The notes beneath the pieces are model-generated. The model was not told the origin of the DNA, did no database searches, and saw nothing but the letters and a program-made list of their open reading frames with translations. This document shows positions 1 to 7,167 of a stretch of DNA of 13,946 nt, in pieces. The DNA is taken from positions 1 to 13,946 of the forward strand of contig URZS01000008.1 of NCBI GenBank assembly GCA_900552445.1, given 5' to 3'. Source of the stretch: an uncultured Veillonella sp. Lineage in GTDB: Bacteria; Bacillota; Negativicutes; Veillonellales; Veillonellaceae. The stretch's first letter is position 1; the number at the start of each line of letters is the position of its first letter. A program made the position numbers and the translations under genes.

Positions 1-1
1 T

Positions 2-655
2 CAACTGGGAACATTAGAAACGGTAGCCGGTGTAGCTGGTGGAGTTCGATTTATTCCTCATCGTAAAGGGTCTCAAGCCAATGATATTTTACGAGATGTA
101 CAAGCTCGTTTAATGGAGCCGGATCGTATCATTCCGGGCGGTTTTATTTATATGTCTGATATTCTCTATGACTGGCATGTAATGACACGCCTTGGGGAAA
201 TTATTATGACTCGCTTTATGGATCGCAATCCAGATTATATTTTGACAGTAGAAACAAAGGGGATTCCGTTAGCTGTCATGGTAGCGCGAGCTTTCAATAA
301 ACCTCTTGTTATTGCCCGTCGTGATAGTAAGGTAACTGAAGGTTCGGCCATTAGTATTAACTATGTAACAGGTTCTTCTGGTCGCATTCAAACTATGACC
401 CTTACTAAGCGTGCTATTCCACCGAATGCTAGAGTTTTGATTATCGATGATTTTATGAAAGCAGGTGGCACTGCGAAGGGATTAAAAGAGCTTGTCCTTG
501 AAATGAGTGGTATTGTTGTGGGGACCGGTGTTTTAGTAGCAACGGCAGAACCAAACCCAAAATTAATCGATGATTATGAATCACTGTTTACCTTCTATGG
601 TATTGATGAAAATACAAAGAAAATAAGTATTGAACCAGTATTTGATGAAGAGTAA
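2..655 (+). CDS. purR: PurR-type purine operon regulator, 5' partial
   Basis: The reading frame is open from base 2, so the start lies off the window. About 217 residues are visible. The Gram-positive PurR controls purine genes and senses PRPP; it has an N-terminal winged-helix domain and a phosphoribosyltransferase-like effector domain. Most of the winged helix is missing here. The visible part begins with a QLGTLETVAGVAGGV segment typical of the region after the DNA-binding domain. It continues with ERILPGG-like PDRIIPGGF, then RRDSKVTEGSAISINYVTGS, and the PRPP-binding loop VLIIDDFMKAGGT at nt 434-472. An ATG at 113 is internal and is not the start. This family is distinct from the LacI-type PurR of enterobacteria. 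No PurBox-like CCGAAC inverted repeat was seen in the downstream gap. Confidence 0.93.
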   Translation, partial: QLGTLETVAGVAGGVRFIPHRKGSQANDILRDVQARLMEPDRIIPGGFIYMSDILYDWHVMTRLGEIIMTRFMDRNPDYILTVETKGIPLAVMVARAFNKPLVIARRDSKVTEGSAISINYVTGSSGRIQTMTLTKRAIPPNARVLIIDDFMKAGGTAKGLKELVLEMSGIVVGTGVLVATAEPNPKLIDDYESLFTFYGIDENTKKISIEPVFDEE

Positions 656-684
656 AGATTAATATTAAGCACATCATAGGCTAG

Positions 685-690
685 TATAAT
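685..690 (+). promoter_or_regulatory. Candidate -10 box upstream of glmU
   Basis: A perfect TATAAT lies 90 nt before glmU in the 125-nt AT-rich gap after purR. No good -35 hexamer is found 16-18 nt upstream (the sequence there is ATATTA-like) and there is no extended TGn element. In such AT-rich DNA a perfect -10 can occur by chance. glmU may instead be transcribed from the purR side, since no terminator is visible between them. Confidence 0.3.
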
Positions 691-769
691 AGTTTTATAT
701 TGAATATTGGCTAATGGGTTATAAAATGTAATTAATATTAAAATGTCAGACATATAAGAGATAATAGAT

Positions 770-774
770 AGGAG
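770..774 (+). promoter_or_regulatory. Ribosome binding site of glmU
   Basis: AGGAG lies 6 nt before the ATG at 781 and fixes that start. Confidence 0.8.
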
Positions 775-780
775 ATTACT

Positions 781-2154
781 ATGAATATTGCAAGCCTCAT
801 TTTAGCTGCTGGTAAGGGTACGCGTATGAAGTCTAAATTGCCAAAGATATTGCACAAGGTTGGCGGCAAAGCTATGGTAGAGCGCGTTCTTGAAACAGTT
901 CAGTCAATCGGTACAAATCGCGATGTGGTCATCGTAGGTTTTGGTGGTGATGCAGTACAAAATTATTTAGGTGATCGCGCTGAATTCGTTCGCCAAGAAG
1001 AACAAAATGGTACAGGGCATGCCGTAAAAATGGCTCAACCAGTACTTGGTGATTATGATGGCACAATCTTATTGTTGTGCGGTGATACTCCACTCGTTAC
1101 AAAGGAAAGCTTAGAAGCTCTTTTGGAGGAGCATAAAAACTCTGGTGCAGCTGCTACGATTTTAACAGCACATATGCCTGATCCAACTGGTTATGGTCGC
1201 ATTATTCGTAATGAAGCAGGTTCCGTAGTTCGCATTGTAGAACAAAAAGATGGTAAACCAGAGGAATTAGCCGTTCAAGAAGTAAATACTGGTATGTACG
1301 CCTTTGATGGCAAAAAATTATGGCCGTGCTTAGATCAACTATCTGATGATAATGCACAAGGTGAATTGTATATCACGGATGTTGTAGGTATTCTCGTAAA
1401 TGGTGGCGATACAGTAAGCGCTTATATGACTAAAGACTTTGAAGAGTCTCTAGGCGTAAACTCTCGCTTGCAATTAGCCGAAGCTGAGTCTATTTTAAAA
1501 CACCGTAAAAATGTTGAATTAATGACAGCCGGTGTAACAATTATCGATCCAGCAAATACTTACGTAGCTCCAGAGGTAACAGTAGGGGCGGATACAATCT
1601 TGCATCCTGGTACAATCCTTGAAGGCGATACTGTAATTGGTGAGCGTTGTGAAATTGGTCCACATACTCGTTTAACAAATGTGAAAGTTGGTAACGATAC
1701 GATTATCCACTTCACGTATGGTCATGACTGCGAAGTAAAAGATGGTGTAGATGTAGGTCCATATGTTCACTTGCGCCCTAATACAGTGCTGGGCAACAAG
1801 GTTCATGTAGGTAACTTCGTAGAGGTTAAAAACTCCAATGTTGGGGAAGGCACCAAGTTCCCTCATCTTTCCTATATTGGCGACAGCGATGTAGGTTCTG
1901 GTGTTAACATCGGATGTGGTACAATTACCGTAAACTACGATGGTAAGGTTAAACACCGTACTACAATCGGCAATGGCGCTTTTGTAGGTTGTAATAGTAA
2001 TTTAGTTGCTCCTGTAACTGTTGGTAATTATAGTTATGTTGGTGCAGGCTCTACTATTACTAAAGACGTGCCAGATAAGGCTTTGGCAGTAGGCCGTAGC
2101 AAGCAAATTGTGAAAGAAAATTGGGTAACAGAGGATACTTTCAAAAAGAAATAA
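781..2154 (+). CDS. glmU: Bifunctional GlmU (GlcN-1-P acetyltransferase / UDP-GlcNAc pyrophosphorylase)
   Basis: GlmU acetylates glucosamine-1-phosphate and then uridylylates it to UDP-GlcNAc, the cytoplasmic precursor of peptidoglycan and, in diderms, lipid A. The protein has 457 residues, the usual length (E. coli 456). The N-terminal nucleotidyltransferase domain (about 1-230) has LILAAGKGTRM at 6-16, a following Lys (K22) and GTGHA at 77-81, with GDTPL at 101-105. Residues about 250-440 form left-handed beta-helix hexapeptide repeats. The HLSYIGD segment carries H362, equivalent to the E. coli catalytic base H363. The ATG is supported by AGGAG at the right distance. It is followed 126 nt later by prs, the same order as in Bacillus subtilis (purR ... 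glmU-prs-ctc-pth), but without yabJ/spoVG and ctc. Confidence 0.97.
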   Translation: MNIASLILAAGKGTRMKSKLPKILHKVGGKAMVERVLETVQSIGTNRDVVIVGFGGDAVQNYLGDRAEFVRQEEQNGTGHAVKMAQPVLGDYDGTILLLCGDTPLVTKESLEALLEEHKNSGAAATILTAHMPDPTGYGRIIRNEAGSVVRIVEQKDGKPEELAVQEVNTGMYAFDGKKLWPCLDQLSDDNAQGELYITDVVGILVNGGDTVSAYMTKDFEESLGVNSRLQLAEAESILKHRKNVELMTAGVTIIDPANTYVAPEVTVGADTILHPGTILEGDTVIGERCEIGPHTRLTNVKVGNDTIIHFTYGHDCEVKDGVDVGPYVHLRPNTVLGNKVHVGNFVEVKNSNVGEGTKFPHLSYIGDSDVGSGVNIGCGTITVNYDGKVKHRTTIGNGAFVGCNSNLVAPVTVGNYSYVGAGSTITKDVPDKALAVGRSKQIVKENWVTEDTFKKK

Positions 2155-2171
2155 AAAAAATCTCATATTTT

Positions 2172-2200
2172 TTAACACAATTAGGGCAAAATAGTATACA
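2172..2200 (+). promoter_or_regulatory. Candidate sigma-70-type promoter of prs
   Basis: TTAACA at 2172-2177 and TATACA at 2195-2200 are separated by exactly 17 nt. TTAACA differs from the -35 consensus at one position. An alternative -10, TACAAT at 2197-2202, would give a 19-nt spacer. Either would place the start of transcription about 70-75 nt before prs. This is inferred from sequence only. Confidence 0.5.
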
Positions 2201-2280
2201 ATAAAAAGGCAATAGTGTGTATCTGTAATGGATGATTATGGATAAGTAACCAGTATAGGAACAAATGAAAGGGTATCAAA

Positions 2281-3234
2281 ATGGCATTTGAAGACGGCAA
2301 GAAACTTAAGATTTTCACAGGTAATGCAAATCCAGCATTGGCAAAAGAAATTTGTGATTATTTAGGTTTGCCTTTAGGTGAAGCATTTGTAGGTCGCTTC
2401 AACAATGGCGAAGTACAAATTATGATTGATGAAAGCGTACGTGGCAAAGATGTATTTATCATTCAACCAACTAGCTATCCTGTAAACGATAATTTAATGG
2501 AATTAATGGTTATGGCTGATGCGTTAAAACGCGCTTCTGCACGCCATATCACTGCAGTAGTTCCTTACTATGGCTATGCTCGTCAAGACCGCAAAACTCG
2601 TGGTCGTGAGCCTATTACAGCTAAATTAGTAGCTAACTTGATGCAAACTTCTGGCATTACACGTCTTGTAACTGTTGACTTACATGCAGGTCAAATTCAA
2701 GGCTTCTTCGATGTGCCTGTAGATCATTTATATGGTGCATCCATTTTGGCTAAATATATTAATGAAAAAAATCTTGAAGACGCTATTGTAGTCTCCCCAG
2801 ATCTTGGTGGCGTAACACGTGCTCGTGACTTGGCTGACCGTATTGGTGCGCCAATCGCAATTATTGAGAAAAAACGTCCTGAACCAGGCGTTGCTAAAGT
2901 TATGAACCTCATTGGCGACGTAAAAGGTAAAAACTGTATTATCGTAGATGATATTGTAGATACAGCTGGTTCCCTTGTAGAAGGGGCGAAAGCTTTAGAA
3001 GAGTTTGGTGCTAAATCTGTAACTGCTGCTGTTACACATGCAGTATTGACAGATCCTGCTAGCGAACGCATTGCTAACTCCAATATTAAAGAGATTATCG
3101 TTACAAATACAATACCATTACCTGAAAATTGTAAATTGGAAAATATTACACAATTGTCTGTTGCTCCATTATTGGGTGAAGCAATTATGCGTATCTTCCA
3201 TGAAGTATCTGTAAGTAATTTGTTCGACAAATAA
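2281..3234 (+). CDS. prs: Ribose-phosphate pyrophosphokinase (PRPP synthetase)
   Basis: Prs transfers pyrophosphate from ATP to ribose-5-phosphate, giving PRPP for purine, pyrimidine, His, Trp and NAD synthesis. The protein is 317 residues, the exact family size in Firmicutes (class I). Visible features are the RYGYARQDRK-type flexible loop (YYGYARQDRK, 96-105), DLH at 133-135 with GQIQGFFDVPVDHLYG, the KKRP segment (197-200) and the PRPP-binding loop CIIVDDIVDTAGS at 219-231. The start ATG at 2281 has AAAGGG at 2268-2273, 7 nt upstream. pth follows after 10 nt and is probably co-transcribed. Its product PRPP is the effector of the PurR encoded upstream, which fits their clustering. Confidence 0.97.
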   Translation: MAFEDGKKLKIFTGNANPALAKEICDYLGLPLGEAFVGRFNNGEVQIMIDESVRGKDVFIIQPTSYPVNDNLMELMVMADALKRASARHITAVVPYYGYARQDRKTRGREPITAKLVANLMQTSGITRLVTVDLHAGQIQGFFDVPVDHLYGASILAKYINEKNLEDAIVVSPDLGGVTRARDLADRIGAPIAIIEKKRPEPGVAKVMNLIGDVKGKNCIIVDDIVDTAGSLVEGAKALEEFGAKSVTAAVTHAVLTDPASERIANSNIKEIIVTNTIPLPENCKLENITQLSVAPLLGEAIMRIFHEVSVSNLFDK

Positions 3235-3235
3235 T

Positions 3236-3242
3236 AGGTGAT
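3236..3242 (+). promoter_or_regulatory. Ribosome binding site that fixes the TTG start of pth
   Basis: AGGTGAT matches the distal half of the extended Shine-Dalgarno sequence (GGAGGTGAT). The AGG core ends 6 nt before TTG at 3245, so the non-ATG start is well supported. It lies just after the prs stop codon. Confidence 0.7.
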
Positions 3243-3244
3243 TC

Positions 3245-3823
3245 TTGAAATTAGTAGTAGGCCTTGGTAATCCGGGCAAGCAATATGAAGCAACAAAACA
3301 TAATATAGGATTTATGGTTGTCGATGCTATCGCTGATAGTGTTCCTCACACACCTTGGAGAGAGGAACAACGGGCAGAGGTGTGTAGCATTACCGTAAAT
3401 GGTGAAAAAGTATTGCTTGTAAAGCCTCAAACATTTATGAATGCGAGCGGTGAATCTGTAGGGCCGTTGATGCGGTATTATAAGATTGATCCATCTGATG
3501 TGTATTGCATTTATGATGATATGGATTTACCAGTAGGCAAATTGCGAATTCGACCAAATGGAAGCTCTGGCGGTCACAATGGTATCAAATCTTTGATTAC
3601 TCATTTGGGAACAGAGAATTTCCCTCGCTTCCGTGTAGGCATAGGTCGTCCGTTGCCACAATGGACTGTCATAGATCATGTGTTGGCTCCGTTTAGTGAA
3701 GAGTCGCAAGAGAAGGTACAAAAAGGTATTAAGGATACAGTAAAAGCTGTACTAGGCACCTTAGAGGTGGGTATTGATAAAGGGATGAATCTATTCAACC
3801 CTAAACGTCGTCCACATCGATAA
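3245..3823 (+). CDS. pth: Peptidyl-tRNA hydrolase
   Basis: Pth cleaves the ester bond of peptidyl-tRNAs that drop off ribosomes, releasing tRNA. The protein is 192 residues, normal for bacterial Pth. It opens with KLVVGLGNPGKQY and then TKHNIGF, where H19 corresponds to the catalytic His20 of E. coli Pth. N66 lies in PQTFMNASG. The YDDMDLPVGKLRIR segment supplies the conserved Asp (D91), and GGHNGIKSL supplies N112. The start is TTG rather than ATG. No in-frame ATG lies near the N-terminus, and the GLGNPG motif begins only five residues in, so a later start would destroy the protein. It sits 10 nt after prs and just before a strong terminator, so it is the last gene of the first transcription unit. 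Confidence 0.96.
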   Translation: MKLVVGLGNPGKQYEATKHNIGFMVVDAIADSVPHTPWREEQRAEVCSITVNGEKVLLVKPQTFMNASGESVGPLMRYYKIDPSDVYCIYDDMDLPVGKLRIRPNGSSGGHNGIKSLITHLGTENFPRFRVGIGRPLPQWTVIDHVLAPFSEESQEKVQKGIKDTVKAVLGTLEVGIDKGMNLFNPKRRPHR

Positions 3824-3833
3824 ATACATGCAT

Positions 3834-3870
3834 AAGGGCATGAGTCTCATGGAGATTCATGCCTTTTTTA
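3834..3870 (+). terminator. Rho-independent terminator after pth
   Basis: GGCATGAGTCTC (3837-3848) pairs with GAGATTCATGCC (3852-3863) through an ATG loop, with one G-T wobble. A run of six T follows (3864-3869). Three more outer pairs (AAG with TTT) are possible. It ends 10 nt before the next start codon. A short competing hairpin, CATGC 3827-3831 with GCATG 3838-3842, would block the left arm. Confidence 0.88.
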
Positions 3871-3880
3871 CGAGGTAATT

Positions 3881-5362
3881 ATGAGTAATCAAAAAAGAAT
3901 GCCTTTTGTAGAGGCTTTAGAAGCATATCGAAAAGAACATTTTGTACCTTTCCATACTCCAGGTCATAAAATTGGTATAGAGGCTCCTCAATTGCTAAAG
4001 GATTGGATGGGCCCAGCTTTACCTTATGATTTAGGTGTTATGTACGCCTTAGATGATTTACACGAACCAGAAGGGGAATTAAAGGAAGCCCAAGAGTTAA
4101 CAGCTGAATTGTATGGCGCAGATTGTTGTTGGTTTTCTATTAATGGTACTACGGCGTTAATCGAAGCTATGATTATGGGCACTGTAGGCCCCGATGAAAC
4201 CATTATTATCCCTCGTGAGGCTCATCGCTCTGTCATAAGTGGTTTAGTCTTATCTGGTGCAAAGCCTGTCTATATGGATTGTCAGTTTGATGAGCGATGG
4301 GGTATACCTTTAGGGGTATCTTTAGAAGATGCAGTTAGAACAATGGAGGCCCATCCTGAGGCGAAGTCGATCCTCTTAGTCTACCCAAATTATTATGGTG
4401 TAGGTGTAGATATTGTAAATATTGTTAAAGAGGCACATAAACGTGGTTTAATAGTTCTTGTTGATGAAGCACACGGTCCGCATTTACCATTTGCTGAATC
4501 TTTACCTATAGGCGCTATCGAGGCTGGTGCAGATTTAGTGGCACAAAGCACGCATAAATCAGTGGGTTCCTTGACGCAAACCTCTTGGCTATTAGGACAA
4601 GGTGAAAGAATTAATAAACGTCGTATTACACAAATGCACCAAATGCTACAAAGCACAAGTCCCAATTATATTTTCCTTGCCTCCTTAGATATGGCGCGCC
4701 ATCAATTGGCCACAGTAGGTAAGGACCTAGTAAGTCGCACCGTAGAATTGAGCCTATATTTACGGAATGAGTTACATAAGATTTCTGGCGTCACTACTAT
4801 GGAATATACGGATATTGAAGAGCGAGTGGCTAACTACGATTGTACTAAGGTCCTTATTGATGCAAAAGAATTAGGTCTTACCGGTGTTGTTTTTGAACGA
4901 ATGTTGCGAAAACAACATATTGAGGTAGAGCTAGTGCAAGCTCATCATGTACTAGTACTCATTACTATTGGCGATACTAAGGCATCTGTAGATGCTTTAA
5001 TTAAGGCTGTACAAGCTGTAAGTGATGAAGTATTGAATGGTTCATATGCAACTGACCATGGCTTAGATGGTAATTTTGATGTGCTTAGTAAAGATTCAGC
5101 TGTATTACCTGAGCCAGTCGTTCGTGTAACACCTCGCAATGCTATGTATGCTCATCGTGAGCAGGTTCCGTTACGTGACGCATTACATCGTATTGCTGGG
5201 GAGACTATAGCTTATTATCCTCCAGGGATTCCTTGTGTAGCCGTAGGTGAAGTGATTAGTGAGTCTGTGTTACAATATATAGAGAATAGAAAGGCTCTAG
5301 GTTATGTGCCAAATGGAGCCGATGATATGACATTAGAAACAATCTGGGTGTTACAGGAGTAA
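3881..5362 (+). CDS. Orn/Lys/Arg decarboxylase family protein, PLP-dependent (YaaO/SpeA-like)
   Basis: This is a 493-residue member of the fold-type I PLP decarboxylases (group III) that make polyamine precursors from arginine, lysine or ornithine. Visible features, in order: FHTPGHK at 24-30; DLHEPEGELKEAQ, near 59; SINGTTALIEAM at 87-96; PREAHRS at 111-117, whose His is expected to stack on PLP; VDEAHGPHLPF with D195 and H198; and STHKSVGSLTQTS, where K226 should form the Schiff base. The C-terminal part keeps the family's PPGIPC-type motif. Length and architecture match B. subtilis YaaO and SpeA (about 480-490 aa), not the larger enterobacterial inducible enzymes. Substrate cannot be read from sequence. 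GAGG at 3872-3875 supports the ATG. The tmk neighbour, 2 nt away, matches the yaaO-tmk pair of Bacillus. Confidence 0.9.
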   Translation: MSNQKRMPFVEALEAYRKEHFVPFHTPGHKIGIEAPQLLKDWMGPALPYDLGVMYALDDLHEPEGELKEAQELTAELYGADCCWFSINGTTALIEAMIMGTVGPDETIIIPREAHRSVISGLVLSGAKPVYMDCQFDERWGIPLGVSLEDAVRTMEAHPEAKSILLVYPNYYGVGVDIVNIVKEAHKRGLIVLVDEAHGPHLPFAESLPIGAIEAGADLVAQSTHKSVGSLTQTSWLLGQGERINKRRITQMHQMLQSTSPNYIFLASLDMARHQLATVGKDLVSRTVELSLYLRNELHKISGVTTMEYTDIEERVANYDCTKVLIDAKELGLTGVVFERMLRKQHIEVELVQAHHVLVLITIGDTKASVDALIKAVQAVSDEVLNGSYATDHGLDGNFDVLSKDSAVLPEPVVRVTPRNAMYAHREQVPLRDALHRIAGETIAYYPPGIPCVAVGEVISESVLQYIENRKALGYVPNGADDMTLETIWVLQE

Positions 5363-5364
5363 TT

Positions 5365-6051
5365 ATGGGGACTTTAATCATATTAGAAGGCGGAGATGGT
5401 AGTGGTAAAGCTACGCAAACTAAACTATTAGTAGAACGCTTAACCAAGAAAGGGCATGCAGTTAAATCTGTAAGCTTCCCAAATTATGATAGCGGCGCTG
5501 CCATGCCTATTAAAATGTATTTAGCCGGTGAATTTGGCAAAGATGTACATGATGTAAACCCTTATGTGGCAAGTTCCATGTATGCCATAGACCGCTTTGC
5601 ATCTTTTAGAACTGATTGGGAAGAGTTCTATAAGAATGGAGGCATCATCATTGCAGATCGTTATACGACGTCTAATATGGTGCACCAAATGGTAAAATAC
5701 GATGACCCAAAGGAGCGTACTGCATTTTTAGATTGGCTTGAAGACTTTGAGTTTAAAAAGTTTGGATTGCCTACACCTGATGCGGTATGTCTATTAGATA
5801 TGCCTCTTGAAGTGAGTGAAGCCCTTATGGCGGAGCGCACTGGTAAAACGGGAGGCAATACTGGTGATATTCACGAAGGAAATCATCAGTATTTAGTAGA
5901 TGTTCACGATGCCTATGAAGAGCTAGTAGAACGCTACCAATGGCACCGTATTCCTTGTGCTAGTAAAGATGAATTTAGTCAGTATACGTTGCGCACCATT
6001 GAAGAAATTCATAACGATGTATATCAAGCAGTAGTAAATCTACTGCCTTAA
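5365..6051 (+). CDS. tmk: Thymidylate kinase
   Basis: Tmk phosphorylates dTMP to dTDP with ATP, a required step to dTTP. The protein has 228 residues. The P-loop is EGGDGSGKATQTKLL (Lys16), with Ala where many P-loops have Ser or Thr, as in the GSGKATQ subgroup seen in clostridial-type enzymes. FPNYDS (39-43) and KMYLAGEFG (50-58) follow. DRF at 76-78 and the ADRYTTSN motif (DR at 98-99) provide the dTMP site. A LID-like ERTGKTGGNTGDIHEGN segment follows at mid-length. AGGAG at 5355-5359 overlaps the end of the decarboxylase gene, so the two are probably translationally linked. A terminator follows immediately. Confidence 0.94.
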   Translation: MGTLIILEGGDGSGKATQTKLLVERLTKKGHAVKSVSFPNYDSGAAMPIKMYLAGEFGKDVHDVNPYVASSMYAIDRFASFRTDWEEFYKNGGIIIADRYTTSNMVHQMVKYDDPKERTAFLDWLEDFEFKKFGLPTPDAVCLLDMPLEVSEALMAERTGKTGGNTGDIHEGNHQYLVDVHDAYEELVERYQWHRIPCASKDEFSQYTLRTIEEIHNDVYQAVVNLLP

Positions 6052-6054
6052 GAT

Positions 6055-6083
6055 AGGGCGACTCTTTTAAAAGTCGCCTTTTT
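6055..6083 (+). terminator. Rho-independent terminator after tmk
   Basis: GGCGACT (6057-6063) pairs with AGTCGCC (6072-6078), followed by five T. The loop CTTTTAAA can pair further internally, and outer AG/TT pairs may extend the stem. It begins 4 nt after the tmk stop. Confidence 0.85.
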
Positions 6084-6087
6084 CTTA

Positions 6088-6093
6088 TATAAT
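6088..6093 (+). promoter_or_regulatory. Candidate -10 box of the holB-tatD unit
   Basis: A perfect TATAAT lies just downstream of the tmk terminator and 33 nt before the holB ATG. The position is right for a fresh promoter, but the -35 region (6065-6070, TTTTAA) falls in the terminator loop and is poor. A 12-bp palindrome AATATTAATATT (6091-6102) overlaps it. Confidence 0.4.
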
Positions 6094-6116
6094 ATTAATA
6101 TTGAGCATGTATTGAT

Positions 6117-6122
6117 AGGAGG
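6117..6122 (+). promoter_or_regulatory. Ribosome binding site that fixes the holB start
   Basis: AGGAGG lies 4 nt before ATG at 6127 (5-6 nt if the register is shifted along AGGAGGAG). It lies inside the longer open frame that begins at a TTG at 6112, so the TTG is not the start. Confidence 0.8.
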
Positions 6123-6126
6123 AGCT

Positions 6127-7167
6127 ATGACATATTTTGATTCTATAATTGGTCAAGATTCGATCAAGGCACACCTATCGGAACTTGTAAGTCGTAATGC
6201 ATTACCGCATAGCCTTTTATTTTATGGTGAAGCAGGTCTTGGTAAGCTAGATATGGCCATAGGCCTTGCGTCTCTATTATTGGGGCGACAAGTATTTTCT
6301 CAACCTAAAGGGAAAGCTTATTTAGAGGCCGTTAAAGAAGCACGTCTTGCCAATGGTGAGACCGAAAAACGCATCGAAACAGAAGGGTTGCCTATCTATA
6401 TGGATAAGGGGGATGCCTTTTGGATTCGTCCTATGAAGACGACCTTAAAGGTGGAACAGTGGTATTCATTATTGCAAGATCATCTGTCAGTAGCAGGTAA
6501 TGGTAACCGCGTTGTCATTGTGGAGGACTTTCACACGGCCAATGCTGTTATGGCAAATGCTATGCTTAAAACCATCGAAGAGCCGCCTGAACAGGTGTAT
6601 TTCATCATAATTACGAACAAGATTAACACTGTGTTACCAACTATCATTTCTAGATGTATGGGCGTTGGCTTTAATAGTGTTGATGTAGATACGATTCGGA
6701 AGGCTCTTGTAGCTCGAGGAATCACTGGTGATATTGAGCAGGCTTTGTTAGCAGGTCATGGTAATCCACAGTTAGTGGAGAAACTAGCTACTCAAGGCCG
6801 CATTGAAATGCTAGAGTTAGCAGTTAAAGTAATGGATATCCTCGCCTTCGAAACGAGATGGTTTTCTATGATTTCTCTAGCTTGTGAAAGCTTACCACGT
6901 GAAAGCCTAACAGAGTTAATGCACTGGCTACGTCTTGTGAGTAGAGATATGATGGCTCTTAAAATGGGGGCCAAAGACGCTCAATTACAAGTACCTATGT
7001 ACAAAACTCAATTATTACGATTATTACCGCGCTGGTCTATGCAAGCACTGTCAGAGGTTATTACCGAAACATTGCAAGCAGAACGGGCTTTGCGCTTACA
7101 TATAAAAACCGCTCTCGTGGTGGACGGTCTCAGTATCGCCCTTCATGATGCTCGTGAGGAGGATTAA
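6127..7167 (+). CDS. holB: DNA polymerase III delta-prime subunit (clamp loader), zinc module lost
   Basis: This is an AAA+ clamp-loader subunit that helps load the sliding clamp on primed DNA. From ATG 6127 it has 346 residues. It shows IIGQDSIKAHL, then NALPHSLLFYGEAGLGKLDMA-type sequence (Walker A-like loop 34-41), VVIVEDFHTANAVMANAMLKTIEEPPE (129-155), and ISRC at 174-177, the SRC sensor motif of clamp-loader subunits. Typical delta-prime and DnaX proteins have a four-Cys zinc module after Walker A. Here that stretch has no cysteine; the whole protein has only two, at 177 and in SLACES. It precedes ricT with no gap, as the holB-yaaT pair of Bacillus does. A frame extension to TTG 6112 is rejected because the SD lies within it. 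Confidence 0.9.
   Translation: MTYFDSIIGQDSIKAHLSELVSRNALPHSLLFYGEAGLGKLDMAIGLASLLLGRQVFSQPKGKAYLEAVKEARLANGETEKRIETEGLPIYMDKGDAFWIRPMKTTLKVEQWYSLLQDHLSVAGNGNRVVIVEDFHTANAVMANAMLKTIEEPPEQVYFIIITNKINTVLPTIISRCMGVGFNSVDVDTIRKALVARGITGDIEQALLAGHGNPQLVEKLATQGRIEMLELAVKVMDILAFETRWFSMISLACESLPRESLTELMHWLRLVSRDMMALKMGAKDAQLQVPMYKTQLLRLLPRWSMQALSEVITETLQAERALRLHIKTALVVDGLSIALHDAREED

Noticed and set aside
2155..2173. Hairpin AAAAAAT / ATTTTTT just after glmU
   Set aside because: The stem has only A-T pairs and overlaps the -35 candidate of prs, so it is not a convincing terminator.
2724..3296. 190-codon open frame on the minus strand over prs
   Set aside because: It is antisense to a clearly conserved gene, lacks recognisable domains and has no RBS or promoter support.
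6112..6126. TTG start of holB giving five more residues
   Set aside because: The residues would be encoded by the SD itself; ATG 6127 has AGGAGG just upstream.
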